A DNA stretch of 64,000 nt from Candidatus Nitrosopumilus sp. (GCA_013911135.1 JACERO010000075.1:1-64000), one strand, 5' to 3'; numbered from the stretch's first letter, positions 9,165-17,716 are shown. Translations and numbers: made by a program. The notes: generated by a model not told the origin, from the letters alone.

Positions 9165-9719
9165 ATGGTACTTTTAGAATCACAAGTCAAACTAAAAGCA
9201 GGAGATATTGCACCTGATTTTGAATTATTAGGAATTGATGACAAAAAACATTCGCTAAATGATTATGGTAATTTCAAAGGAATTCTAGTAATTTTCATGT
9301 GTAATCATTGTCCATATGTTAAAGCAAAAGTTGATGCATTAAATGAGCTCTATGAAAAATTTGGAAAAGAGATTGCCATCATAGGAATTAACAGTAATGA
9401 TTCTACTGATTATTCTGAGGATAGTTTTGATGCTATGAAACAAACAGCAAAAGAGAAAGGATTTGGATTTGATTATTTGGTAGATGAAACACAAGAGGTA
9501 GCCAAGAGATATGGTGCAATGTGCACTCCAGACCCATTCTTGTTTAATAGCCAAAAACAGCTAGTTTTTCATGGAAGAATTGATAATGCCATGAAACCTG
9601 ATGATGCAGCTACAGAAAAGACAATGATTAACAATACGCAAAAATTATTGTCAGGTGAAAAAATTGAAAAGGATTTTGATCCGTCAATTGGCTGTTCAAT
9701 CAAGTGGAAAGAAAATTAA
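9165..9719 (+). CDS. Thioredoxin-family/AhpC-TSA redoxin
   Basis: LKAGDIAPDFELLGIDDKKHSLNDYG...VIFMCNHCPYVKA. Confidence 0.88.
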   Translation: MVLLESQVKLKAGDIAPDFELLGIDDKKHSLNDYGNFKGILVIFMCNHCPYVKAKVDALNELYEKFGKEIAIIGINSNDSTDYSEDSFDAMKQTAKEKGFGFDYLVDETQEVAKRYGAMCTPDPFLFNSQKQLVFHGRIDNAMKPDDAATEKTMINNTQKLLSGEKIEKDFDPSIGCSIKWKEN

Positions 9720-9752
9720 ATTTAAATGACTCTTGCCTAGAGAATTGTTCGT

Positions 9753-9827
9753 GGGCTCGTAGCTCAGCTTGGCTGGAGCGTTCGACTGATAATCGAAAGG
9801 TCATGTGTTCGAATCACATCGGGCCCA
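9753..9827 (+). tRNA. tRNA-Ile (GAT)
   Basis: Acceptor GGGCTCG/CGGGCCC; anticodon loop CTGATAA; T-arm GTGTTCGAATCAC. Confidence 0.93.
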
Positions 9828-9836
9828 TTTTGTCAT

Positions 9837-10730
9837 TTATTTCATATTTTCAGATACTGTTTGAGACCATTGTAGAATATCCTCAAATTTTTCAGAAAAT
9901 AGATCAGAATCAATTTTAGTCTTTTTGGATGTACTTCCACAAAGTGCCAATTTCATATGTTTTCCAGATTTTTCTTTAATAGGATTAATAGCATCTGCAA
10001 AAAAGTTCAGACCTTCATCAGTTTGTGAGAATACAACTACTATCAAAATTCCTGGTTTTTGTTTCCAAACTTTTCCAATTAATTTTTGAAAATCAAGATC
10101 AAACAAGACATTGATTACAGAAGACATATCACCTAAGTGAGAAACATTCCAGCCATCAGAATGATATGCAGATGATGCGGCTTCAGAAAACAAGAGACTT
10201 TGAGTATCAGAGGATATCACAACTACATTCTTTTTTGGATCCAAGTCAACTTGAAGTTGATTAAAGATTTGAAGAGATTTTGAAATGGTTGTTCTGAGAA
10301 GATTTTGCTCAGATGTCCCAATCTTGCCATCATCATACAAATTCTTGACAGAATTAATGGCAGGTAAAATTGCTTCAAGTATCAAACGATTTACTGTTGC
10401 TCCAGAATGCAGACAGTTACGAATTAGAGAGTAAACTTGGTCTTCAGAACCTTTGAGTAAATAATTAAGATACTTGGGAGTTATTTTGAAATAATCATCA
10501 GGAAAGTTGTAAGATTCTTGTCCGGGTTCTAAAAACCATAATGTAATGTTTCCAATATTTTTTTGTCGGAGTAATCCTTCAACTGCAAAAACCTTGAGAT
10601 ATTTTCCCATAGTAATTCGATTGACATTCATTTTTTCAGAAATCTCAACTCCAGACATTCCAGTCTTAGAAGCAGCCAAAGTCAAAATCAGTTTTTTTCT
10701 AATTTCTTCAGTTGAATAGCCTCGACCCAT
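9837..10730 (-). CDS. HTH regulator with C-terminal B12-binding-like (cap plus Rossmann) region
   Basis: N-terminal wHTH (MSGVEISEKMNVNRITMGKYLKVFAVEGLL); C-terminal VVVISSDTQSLLFSEAASSAYHSDGWNVSHLGDM resembles cobalamin-binding domains but has no DxHxxG. Confidence 0.6.
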   Translation of the reverse strand: MGRGYSTEEIRKKLILTLAASKTGMSGVEISEKMNVNRITMGKYLKVFAVEGLLRQKNIGNITLWFLEPGQESYNFPDDYFKITPKYLNYLLKGSEDQVYSLIRNCLHSGATVNRLILEAILPAINSVKNLYDDGKIGTSEQNLLRTTISKSLQIFNQLQVDLDPKKNVVVISSDTQSLLFSEAASSAYHSDGWNVSHLGDMSSVINVLFDLDFQKLIGKVWKQKPGILIVVVFSQTDEGLNFFADAINPIKEKSGKHMKLALCGSTSKKTKIDSDLFSEKFEDILQWSQTVSENMK

Positions 10731-10875
10731 AGTGCTTTTTGATTAAGGTATTGTATAAAGACTAATTTTCATAGATGGAACGCCTTAACGGGAGTCTTCC
10801 CATCCAAAGCCATGTGAGGTAGTACATAATTATGATAAATTTGGTATCCATCAAATATTACTGAATCTTTTGTTT

Positions 10876-11148
10876 TTACTTGTAGATCATTACAGGTTCC
10901 AACATCCAAGTTGGCTCATTACTTTCCACAAACGTTCTTCCCATTCTAGTACATTGTTCCAATGTGATTTTTCCACATTCGAATTTTTCTTCATACCAAA
11001 AACCGCCAAAAGATTCACAAGACTCTTTGGATAGTGTCAAAGCCTGTTTATCCTCAATTGCTGAGGGGAAAACTAACAATACTACAAATACAATAATGCC
11101 AATTGGAATCGCGACTAATAACAGGTTACGGTTTGCAGACATAGACAT
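10876..11148 (-). CDS. Small membrane-anchored protein
   Basis: 90 aa, N-terminal TM helix, four Cys in the soluble part. Confidence 0.6.
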   Translation of the reverse strand: MSMSANRNLLLVAIPIGIIVFVVLLVFPSAIEDKQALTLSKESCESFGGFWYEEKFECGKITLEQCTRMGRTFVESNEPTWMLEPVMIYK

Positions 11149-11225
11149 TCCATAATTTTAGACATTAAAAGTAATATTGTTATATTTTATGTCCCGACCA
11201 AAAACACGAAGAAAATGTTCCATCA

Positions 11226-11681
11226 ATGAAACAGTACCTTCAAAATAAAACATTATATACTTGGGTACCTTATTGTACGGTAAGGGAAAGTAAATTGCCA
11301 AAAGCAGGATTCAAATCAATTACCGTTTCAGAGACTGTTTATGATAAATTCCATGATGTCTTTCTAAAGAGCAAAGACGACCTTGCAATGAAAGGTGTCA
11401 ACAGCTTTTCAGGTTATGTAACTTACATGTTAGAGGAGATGATGCAAAAGGACAAGACCTTTGCAAGATATGCTCCAAAGATTGAAAAAATTTCTGTAGA
11501 TGATGATCGTGTAATACTAAAAGATAATATCAAAAATAGAATTGCAGAAGTTGCAGTTCAGAAAGGAGAACTATTCTGCCAGCTTTGTGAAGAAAAAGAT
11601 TGTGTACATGTTGGCTTTGTGTTTTCACTGCCAGATGTTTACGAAGTTCTAAACGCTAGAGGAATCAAACATCCAAAATAG
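11226..11681 (+). CDS. Hypothetical protein with SWIM-like zinc motif
   Basis: FCQLCEEKDCVHVGFVF near the C-terminus; N-terminal FKSITVSETVYDKF resembles ribbon-helix-helix; true start may be internal. Confidence 0.6.
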   Translation: MKQYLQNKTLYTWVPYCTVRESKLPKAGFKSITVSETVYDKFHDVFLKSKDDLAMKGVNSFSGYVTYMLEEMMQKDKTFARYAPKIEKISVDDDRVILKDNIKNRIAEVAVQKGELFCQLCEEKDCVHVGFVFSLPDVYEVLNARGIKHPK

Positions 11682-11686
11682 AGTAA

Positions 11687-11808
11687 TGGAGGAGGCGGGA
11701 TTTGAACCCGCGAACTCCTGAAAGACAGGATCACCCATTATTTGATCTTAAGTCCTGCATGTCCAAAAGCACCAAGTGCTTACTTTGGCCAGGCTTGATT
11801 ACTCCTCC
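11687..11808 (-). tRNA. tRNA-Leu (TAA) with two introns
   Basis: Acceptor GGAGGAG/CTCCTCC; T-arm GCGGGTTCAAATCCCGC; anticodon CTTAAG^A. Introns inferred at 11761-11782 (22 nt) and 11732-11746 (15 nt); mature length 85 nt. Confidence 0.88.
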
Positions 11809-11900
11809 AAAGGAGTAAAAATCTGTGTGAAATTTAACAGTTTAGAGAGTTTGAGACAAGGCTGAAGAATTATAAGGATTTTCTACAGGGGTAAATTCAT

Positions 11901-11974
11901 GCTTCGGTAGCTCAGTCTGGTAGAGCGTTACATTGGTAATGTAAAGGTCACGGGTTCAGATCCCGTTCGAAGCT
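11901..11974 (+). tRNA. tRNA-Thr (GGT)
   Basis: Acceptor GCTTCGG/TCGAAGC; anticodon loop TTGGTAA; T-arm CGGGTTCAGATCCCG; discriminator T. Confidence 0.92.
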
Positions 11975-11975
11975 T

Positions 11976-12836
11976 CTAATAATTTTTAATCAATAACTCA
12001 AAGTGTCCAGTTCTCTTTTTAGAGTTGGAGTTAATTGAACGATTAGCCTGAATCTTTCTTACTTTCCAGGGTTTCTTTGCAAACATATCTGCAACTTCTT
12101 TAGAATCAGAATTTGACAAAAGAACCCGACATCCCTTTGAATCTAATTTCATACAAAGCTCTGATAGTCTACTCAAATCATCCAATGTAAAATTCTTGTT
12201 TGTGTAACTAGTAAAGTTGGCAGTTTGGCTAACTGGTTGATATGGAGGATCAAAGTATACAAGATCTCCTTTTTTGGCATCTCTTAGAACTGCCTCAAAA
12301 TCACGGCATTTTATTGAAACTCTACTTGATTGGAAAATATCACTAACAGAACGAAGATTCTCCTCATTTACAATATTTGGATTTGTGTACTTTCCTAGAG
12401 GTACGTTGAATTTTCCTTTGCTATTAACGCGATACAATCCATTGAAACAAGTCCTATTCAAAAAGAGTAATCTTGATGTCTTTTCAATTTCGCTTCTAGG
12501 GTTAGTATCTCGAACAGAGTAATAGTAAGATTTTGAATCTTTTTGATAATTTCTTTCATGATTCTTTAGAGAACTGATTAGTTCATCAATTCTGTCTCGA
12601 ATAGTAGTATAGGCCAATACCAAGTCAGAGTTAAGATCAGAGATGTTACATTTTTGCCCATTTCGCTCAGTTAGGATATGAAACAGTAATGCACCACCAC
12701 CTAGAAACGGCTCATAATAGGTTCCAAATGTGTTAGGTAAATTTTCATTAAGAATTGGAATTAGTTGACGTTTTCCTCCAGCCCATTTTACAAATGGTTT
12801 TGGAGTTCCAAGAATTTGGCGATAGGTCTGTTTCAA
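11976..12836 (-). CDS. Dam/D12-class N6-adenine DNA methyltransferase
   Basis: PFVKWAGGKRQLIP (motif I), YYEPFLGGGALLF, VYFDPPYQP (DPPY motif IV). Confidence 0.93.
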   Translation of the reverse strand: MKQTYRQILGTPKPFVKWAGGKRQLIPILNENLPNTFGTYYEPFLGGGALLFHILTERNGQKCNISDLNSDLVLAYTTIRDRIDELISSLKNHERNYQKDSKSYYYSVRDTNPRSEIEKTSRLLFLNRTCFNGLYRVNSKGKFNVPLGKYTNPNIVNEENLRSVSDIFQSSRVSIKCRDFEAVLRDAKKGDLVYFDPPYQPVSQTANFTSYTNKNFTLDDLSRLSELCMKLDSKGCRVLLSNSDSKEVADMFAKKPWKVRKIQANRSINSNSKKRTGHFELLIKNY

Positions 12837-13024
12837 TAATGACTATTGCAAAATTCATTATCACTGAAAGACATAAAATAATTTGATCACGAACTAACTT
12901 TTTTCTAGTCACACAATAGCTTAAATACAAATTTTGTAAATTTCTAAAATTTAGGAAAAATTGAGATCACAATTTTAGTTTAGAATACTCTAAGGGGAAA
13001 TAATAAAATGAAAAGGTTGGATTT

Positions 13025-13675
13025 TTAGTCCCACTTTGACCAAGCGGCCATCCATCGGTACGTCCAAGTGTTAAGTTTAACACCCAACGCAGCCATCGTG
13101 ACTGACAATACTGCACCGGCACCGGCACCCAGCGCTACTGGACTGTTATAGAACTTTCCTACCTGCGGTTCTATCGGTGTCATGTATGGTGGTAATGTTG
13201 GTCTCGGATATTTGAACGCCGTTTCAAGCGGGTCTGCTACTGTTATCAGGTTTACCATGTTAAACAACGGTAATGACATTCCTACCAGTACGCCGCCGAA
13301 CAGTATCAAGGAGTGCTTGTTCTTCTTTGTTGCCCAGTAAACCAAGTCCAATAGCATTGCTGATGGTAGCCAAACTGGAGTTACAATGAAGTCATATGGA
13401 TATCCTAGTGAAAACCATGCACCTTTTGCTATCCATGTGTATACTGTCATAATTAGAGCGTAGTACGTCGCTGTACCTGGAACACCTGTAAACGTTAGGT
13501 AATAACATGCACCTACTACAAGCATCAACGTTTGCGATATTGAAAATACCGTAAATGAAGTCCAAGCCCAATCGGTATAGAAAATGTAGTCTCCTGCATT
13601 AATTGTTAACAGTGTAGAGTTAACTGCAACTACTACTATGAATAAGTAGTGTGTACATCGTCTTAACCAGACCAT
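13025..13675 (-). CDS. amoA: Archaeal ammonia monooxygenase subunit A
   Basis: 216 aa; characteristic AmoA sequence MVWLRRCTHYLFIVVVAVNSTLLTINAGDYIFYTDWAWTS... Confidence 0.98.
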   Translation of the reverse strand: MVWLRRCTHYLFIVVVAVNSTLLTINAGDYIFYTDWAWTSFTVFSISQTLMLVVGACYYLTFTGVPGTATYYALIMTVYTWIAKGAWFSLGYPYDFIVTPVWLPSAMLLDLVYWATKKNKHSLILFGGVLVGMSLPLFNMVNLITVADPLETAFKYPRPTLPPYMTPIEPQVGKFYNSPVALGAGAGAVLSVTMAALGVKLNTWTYRWMAAWSKWD

Positions 13676-13695
13676 ATCCTGTAGAATAAGGGGTC

Positions 13696-13710
13696 AGTAT
13701 ATAAAATTAT
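13696..13710 (-). promoter_or_regulatory. Putative TATA box of amoA
   Basis: AATTTTATATACT on the minus strand about 25 nt upstream of the amoA start; consistent with a short or absent leader. Confidence 0.5.
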
Positions 13711-13786
13711 TGAGTATAATTCAGATCGATATATTAATTTTAAAGTAAAATTAAAAAGAAATGTGACTGAAGGGGTTTCCTTCTAG

Positions 13787-14149
13787 TTACCAACCAACGT
13801 ACATTGATACGAAAAGTACGAATACAACTGAAGCAGCTATACTGCCACCAACTATACCATTACTATTCTTGTTGGAACCTTCTTCCATGACTTTAACACA
13901 GAAGATGTAACCTATTGCCTCAATGATTGCAAGTACGATGAATGCAAAGTGACCACTTGCTGTTGGATATGCCCAAGGATAATAGAAATATCCTGCTGCT
14001 GTTCCAGCTGCAGTTGCAAATATTGCTGCCCAGTATGAAATAGTTATCATACCAGTCATGTTTTCAACGCGTCGTCCAATCATTCGTTCTACATCAGCAC
14101 TTGATGCTCCACCAGCGCCGCCAGAACCGAATCCTTTAGGAAGAGTCAT
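13787..14149 (-). CDS. amoX: AmoX (archaeal AMO-cluster membrane protein)
   Basis: 120 aa, three hydrophobic helices, located between amoA and amoC. Confidence 0.88.
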   Translation of the reverse strand: MTLPKGFGSGGAGGASSADVERMIGRRVENMTGMITISYWAAIFATAAGTAAGYFYYPWAYPTASGHFAFIVLAIIEAIGYIFCVKVMEEGSNKNSNGIVGGSIAASVVFVLFVSMYVGW

Positions 14150-14267
14150 TATGGATTTATTCTAATGCAGAATCCTTTTAAATCTTTCTTAGGCTGCAGG
14201 TTCTAAAACGATCTAAATCAGATTCAAAATAATGAAAGAGAAAAAAGTGTGCTATTGCACTTTTTGT

Positions 14268-14843
14268 CTATGGAATTGATCTGCTGTACAATTTGCCTTC
14301 TAAGGCCATCTTGTACATCTCTGCAATATACGGATTCTCACCTGGAGTCTCTGCACCTAGTTCTACGAGTCTAGCATATACTCTGACTACGTATGCAAGT
14401 GCACCCATGAATGCAACTACTACACCCATGTTAAACATCCAGTGATTTGGAACCGAAAATATTTCTTCTACAAACCAGAAATGCCACATCTCATTGACTC
14501 CAATTGTAAACATAGTTGCAAGGTAACCAAGGATGGTCATCTTCAAACCTGTGTTCATTGAATTATTTGGACCTCTGAGAATTGGTATTTTTCTATCATA
14601 GATTGCTGCTGCTCCCCATCCAAGTGGTAATGTAATGAAGTGGGAATACAACCACCAGTGTGCTGGAGTAAATGCACTATCTCTGATAGAAGTCTGATGT
14701 AGAGAACCATCAACGAAGTTATCTACTTCGACTGATGCTGCAGTAGATCCCATAGCAATAACGATGAGCCAGACTTTCTTTAGTCTCTGGATCTCAACTT
14801 CTTTTGGGATTAATGCGGGCATCTGTGCCATGGTATTAATCAT
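14268..14843 (-). CDS. amoC: Archaeal ammonia monooxygenase subunit C
   Basis: MAQMPALIPKEVEIQRLKKVWLIVIAMGSTAASVEVDNFVDGSLHQTSIRDSAFTPAHWW; likely start at 14831. Confidence 0.97.
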   Translation of the reverse strand: MINTMAQMPALIPKEVEIQRLKKVWLIVIAMGSTAASVEVDNFVDGSLHQTSIRDSAFTPAHWWLYSHFITLPLGWGAAAIYDRKIPILRGPNNSMNTGLKMTILGYLATMFTIGVNEMWHFWFVEEIFSVPNHWMFNMGVVVAFMGALAYVVRVYARLVELGAETPGENPYIAEMYKMALEGKLYSRSIP

Positions 14844-14987
14844 GTAAATTCGGAATATAAAGTAAGAGTTTTGAGAGTAGTATATTTTTGTGAAATTATT
14901 TATAAAATCTTTGGAAAATTTTGAAAATACTTAATTTTAAATAGTTTAAAATAGAAATAATTTTAATATTTTTTTACCACTTTCGTT

Positions 14988-15007
14988 GTTAATCATCAAT
15001 GATTAAC
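14988..15007. promoter_or_regulatory. Inverted repeat GTTAATCAT-CA-ATGATTAAC in the amoC/amoB divergent region
   Basis: Perfect 9-bp arms with a 2-bp spacer, between divergent amoC (start 14843) and amoB (start 15088). Confidence 0.6.
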
Positions 15008-15087
15008 ATCCTGTTAGATATCGATCCTCGTTATGAAGGTAAAACATATAACGACGTGCACTATCTTTCTGAATATTAGGGATAAAT

Positions 15088-15657
15088 ATGGTCAAAAAAA
15101 AGATTCTCGTATTTGGACTAGCTGTTGTACTTGCCCTAGGAACTTTAGGTTTCAACTGGGTTGAATCCATTCTTCCAACTGCAGATGCACACGGTGTCCA
15201 AGCACAACTCCAGAGTCGTTTCATTAGAATTGAAGATGAAACCTTTAACAGACAATCCCTCCAAACTGGCGAAACCTTGACACTTCAAGGAACACTAGTC
15301 AGTCTTGTAGAAAGAGACCTAAGAGGATGGTTATCTATTTTCTCAGAATCTACTAATGCTGGAAACAGATGGGAGATGTTGGCAAGAGATCCACCAGGAA
15401 ATGTCTTTGATATTTCAGGAAATGCTATCATCGAATATTCACTATCTGCTAAAGCACTTGAAGCAGGTGTTTACCACGTACACACCCAACTCAATGTAGC
15501 AAAAGTAGGTCCAGGACTTGGTCCAGGTCAAACAGTTGTCGTTGAAGGAGATCCAATAATCAAACCAATTCCATATACCAATATCGCATACCAATCAATT
15601 ATCATTGGTGTTGGATATGTAATCACGTTTGCAACACGACCCTGGCAAGTAATTTAA
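15088..15657 (+). CDS. amoB: Archaeal ammonia monooxygenase subunit B
   Basis: 189 aa; signal/TM plus cupredoxin-like domain (HGVQAQLQSRFIRIEDETFNRQSLQTGETLTLQGTLVS). Confidence 0.97.
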   Translation: MVKKKILVFGLAVVLALGTLGFNWVESILPTADAHGVQAQLQSRFIRIEDETFNRQSLQTGETLTLQGTLVSLVERDLRGWLSIFSESTNAGNRWEMLARDPPGNVFDISGNAIIEYSLSAKALEAGVYHVHTQLNVAKVGPGLGPGQTVVVEGDPIIKPIPYTNIAYQSIIIGVGYVITFATRPWQVI

Positions 15658-15809
15658 ACAACCAACCTTTTCTTTTCATTTTCTAAGTAATCGTTATGAT
15701 TATCATATTTTTCAAATCATTTTTTTATTGAAGAAAATTATGATAGATTAGTTATACTCAATCTCACATAAGAGAAAGGACTTTAAGGAATCCATCTAAA
15801 GTCATCACT

Positions 15810-16334
15810 ATGATTTGGCCTGGAATGGGTGATCCTACAAAACGTAAGAAAATACTAAAGTTTCTAGGAATAACTGCAATTATTGCAATGTCTGTAGGTG
15901 CAGGAAGTAGTCTGCTTCAAGGTCAATTTAGCCAAAATGATCCTCTCAAAGTCTGCATTAATGATAGGGAAACTCCATACAAAATCAAGGCAACATTGGA
16001 GTTGATAGTTGATGGCAAGAAAGCAGACATTCCAGCTAACATTGGATTAACTGATGGAGAATGTCATAGAACCATGTATACGTTATCTGATGATGGAACG
16101 ATTTATGCAGAATGGGAAGAAGAATATCCATTTCAGATAGGCCACTTTTTGTGGATGTGGGATTTCCCACTAAGAGATATGGATCAGAGTAAATCAACTA
16201 TGTATGTTAATGATAAAGAATCACCACATTTCATCAACCATCCATTACAAGATGGATATCACTACAAAGGAGTATTTACCTCAAAGGCATATGATGAATC
16301 AAAAGACAGTGATTTCCTTCCACCAGAAAATTAA
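15810..16334 (+). CDS. Membrane-anchored extracytoplasmic protein adjacent to amoB
   Basis: 174 aa, N-terminal TM, soluble C-terminal domain. Confidence 0.75.
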   Translation: MIWPGMGDPTKRKKILKFLGITAIIAMSVGAGSSLLQGQFSQNDPLKVCINDRETPYKIKATLELIVDGKKADIPANIGLTDGECHRTMYTLSDDGTIYAEWEEEYPFQIGHFLWMWDFPLRDMDQSKSTMYVNDKESPHFINHPLQDGYHYKGVFTSKAYDESKDSDFLPPEN

Positions 16335-16432
16335 AAGTTTCAGACTTTGTAAAAAATCAAATTTTTTAAAAAATTAAAGTAGAAAATATTCAACTAAAGG
16401 ATTCTAAAATAATGAAAAGAAGAAAAGAGATT

Positions 16433-16702
16433 TTACCAGTATTTACCGTTGTCTGGAATCAGACCAATACCTTCTCTTTCAAAGTGTCTGTCCAACTCGT
16501 CGACCCATCTCTCACGATTGTCTTTGTAAGCCCAGCCGTGTACACGTAACCAGAATGAGATAATTCCAAGAAGGAATACTGTGAACATAATGGTTCCGAA
16601 GATGTAAATCATTACATCATAGAATAATGGATCATAGTTTGGTCCTAGTTGTCCTGTTATTGATGACAGGATGCTTAGAAAAGTACCTACAATAGGAATC
16701 AT
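16433..16702 (-). CDS. Small membrane protein of the amo neighbourhood; candidate accessory AMO subunit (AmoY/AmoZ-like)
   Basis: 89 aa with two hydrophobic helices; position beside amo; assignment not verified by alignment. Confidence 0.5.
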   Translation of the reverse strand: MIPIVGTFLSILSSITGQLGPNYDPLFYDVMIYIFGTIMFTVFLLGIISFWLRVHGWAYKDNRERWVDELDRHFEREGIGLIPDNGKYW

Positions 16703-16808
16703 AATATTTTGGCTCTATTTGTGCGATATATACATTTCTTTTACAATCACAAAGTGTGAGATCAGTATTCACTAAAGATGACTAATAAAATAAGAGAAAA
16801 GTGAGAGA

Positions 16809-17141
16809 TTATCCTCTACCCATTGCTGCGTATTTGCCAGATCTTCCTCTAAGGAATAAGGCTCCTGCCATACCACCAAAGATTGCAGCTGAAATAGCTG
16901 CTGCTCCAAATACACCATCTACGCTAAGAACTGGAGTTCCTGAACCAGATCCTGGATTTGCTTCGGCAGATTCAATTCTTCGACGTTGTAATTCGAGTGC
17001 TTCTTCTAGTGTGTATGTTCCAGTTTCGCCACCTGAACCAACGTTACCCATGTATTGTGCAAATGCTACTGTGTTATCTGCATAATAACCCATGGTGAAT
17101 ACAGCAACTAACATTGCTGCGAAAAGTACTTTTGTATTCAT
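16809..17141 (-). CDS. Small secreted/membrane protein of the amo neighbourhood; candidate accessory AMO subunit (AmoY/AmoZ-like)
   Basis: 110 aa; signal-like N-terminus, Gly-rich linker, C-terminal TM helix. Confidence 0.5.
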   Translation of the reverse strand: MNTKVLFAAMLVAVFTMGYYADNTVAFAQYMGNVGSGGETGTYTLEEALELQRRRIESAEANPGSGSGTPVLSVDGVFGAAAISAAIFGGMAGALFLRGRSGKYAAMGRG

Positions 17142-17254
17142 ATCGATTTACCTGTTCGTTTTGAAGTCAAGTACATATTTAACTTTTATTCTGAACTCCA
17201 ATTTTTGATATAATGTACGAGATCAGTATAAGTAACGTTTAATTTTGTTCTTAA

Positions 17255-17716
17255 ATGAGCCGAATCATGGGACGAATGCATACACATAGACATGGAAAAT
17301 CACATTCTATTAGACCAACAACATTACGTGCACCTTCTTGGGTAACACTTAGTCCCAAAGAAATTGAAGAATTAGTTATAAAATACACAAAAGAGGGATT
17401 AACTCCTAGTCAAATTGGAATTAAATTAAGAGATCAGCACTCAATTCCTCTAATCAAACCAATTACCAAAAAAAGCATTGGTGAGATTCTAGAAGAAAAT
17501 GATTTGAAAGCAGAGATGCCAGAAGATCTTGAAAATATTGTCAAAAAAGCAGTAGGTCTTCAAAAGCACCTCAAAGTAAACAAGGGAGATAATAGAAATG
17601 TTAGATCTTTGGAATTAATTGAAGCCAAAGTTCACAGATTATCTGTCTACTACAAAAGAATAGAAAGAATTCCTAAAACCTGGAAGTATAAATCCGTGGT
17701 TGCTCAACTAGAGTAA
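17255..17716 (+). CDS. rps15: 30S ribosomal protein S15 (S13e type)
   Basis: MGRMHTHRHGKSHSIRP...TPSQIGIKLRDQHSIP...DNRNVRSLELIEAKVHRLSVYYKR. Confidence 0.96.
   Translation: MSRIMGRMHTHRHGKSHSIRPTTLRAPSWVTLSPKEIEELVIKYTKEGLTPSQIGIKLRDQHSIPLIKPITKKSIGEILEENDLKAEMPEDLENIVKKAVGLQKHLKVNKGDNRNVRSLELIEAKVHRLSVYYKRIERIPKTWKYKSVVAQLE

Noticed and set aside
12748-12930. 60-aa minus ORF at the start of the Dam gene
   Set aside because: Out-of-frame overlap with the well-supported methyltransferase N-terminus
15003-15224. 73-aa minus ORF over the amoB start
   Set aside because: Overlaps amoB coding sequence; no motif
16801-17085. 94-aa plus-strand ORF opposite the 110-aa amo-neighbourhood gene
   Set aside because: Pro/Ala-rich antisense shadow; the minus frame has a signal peptide and TM
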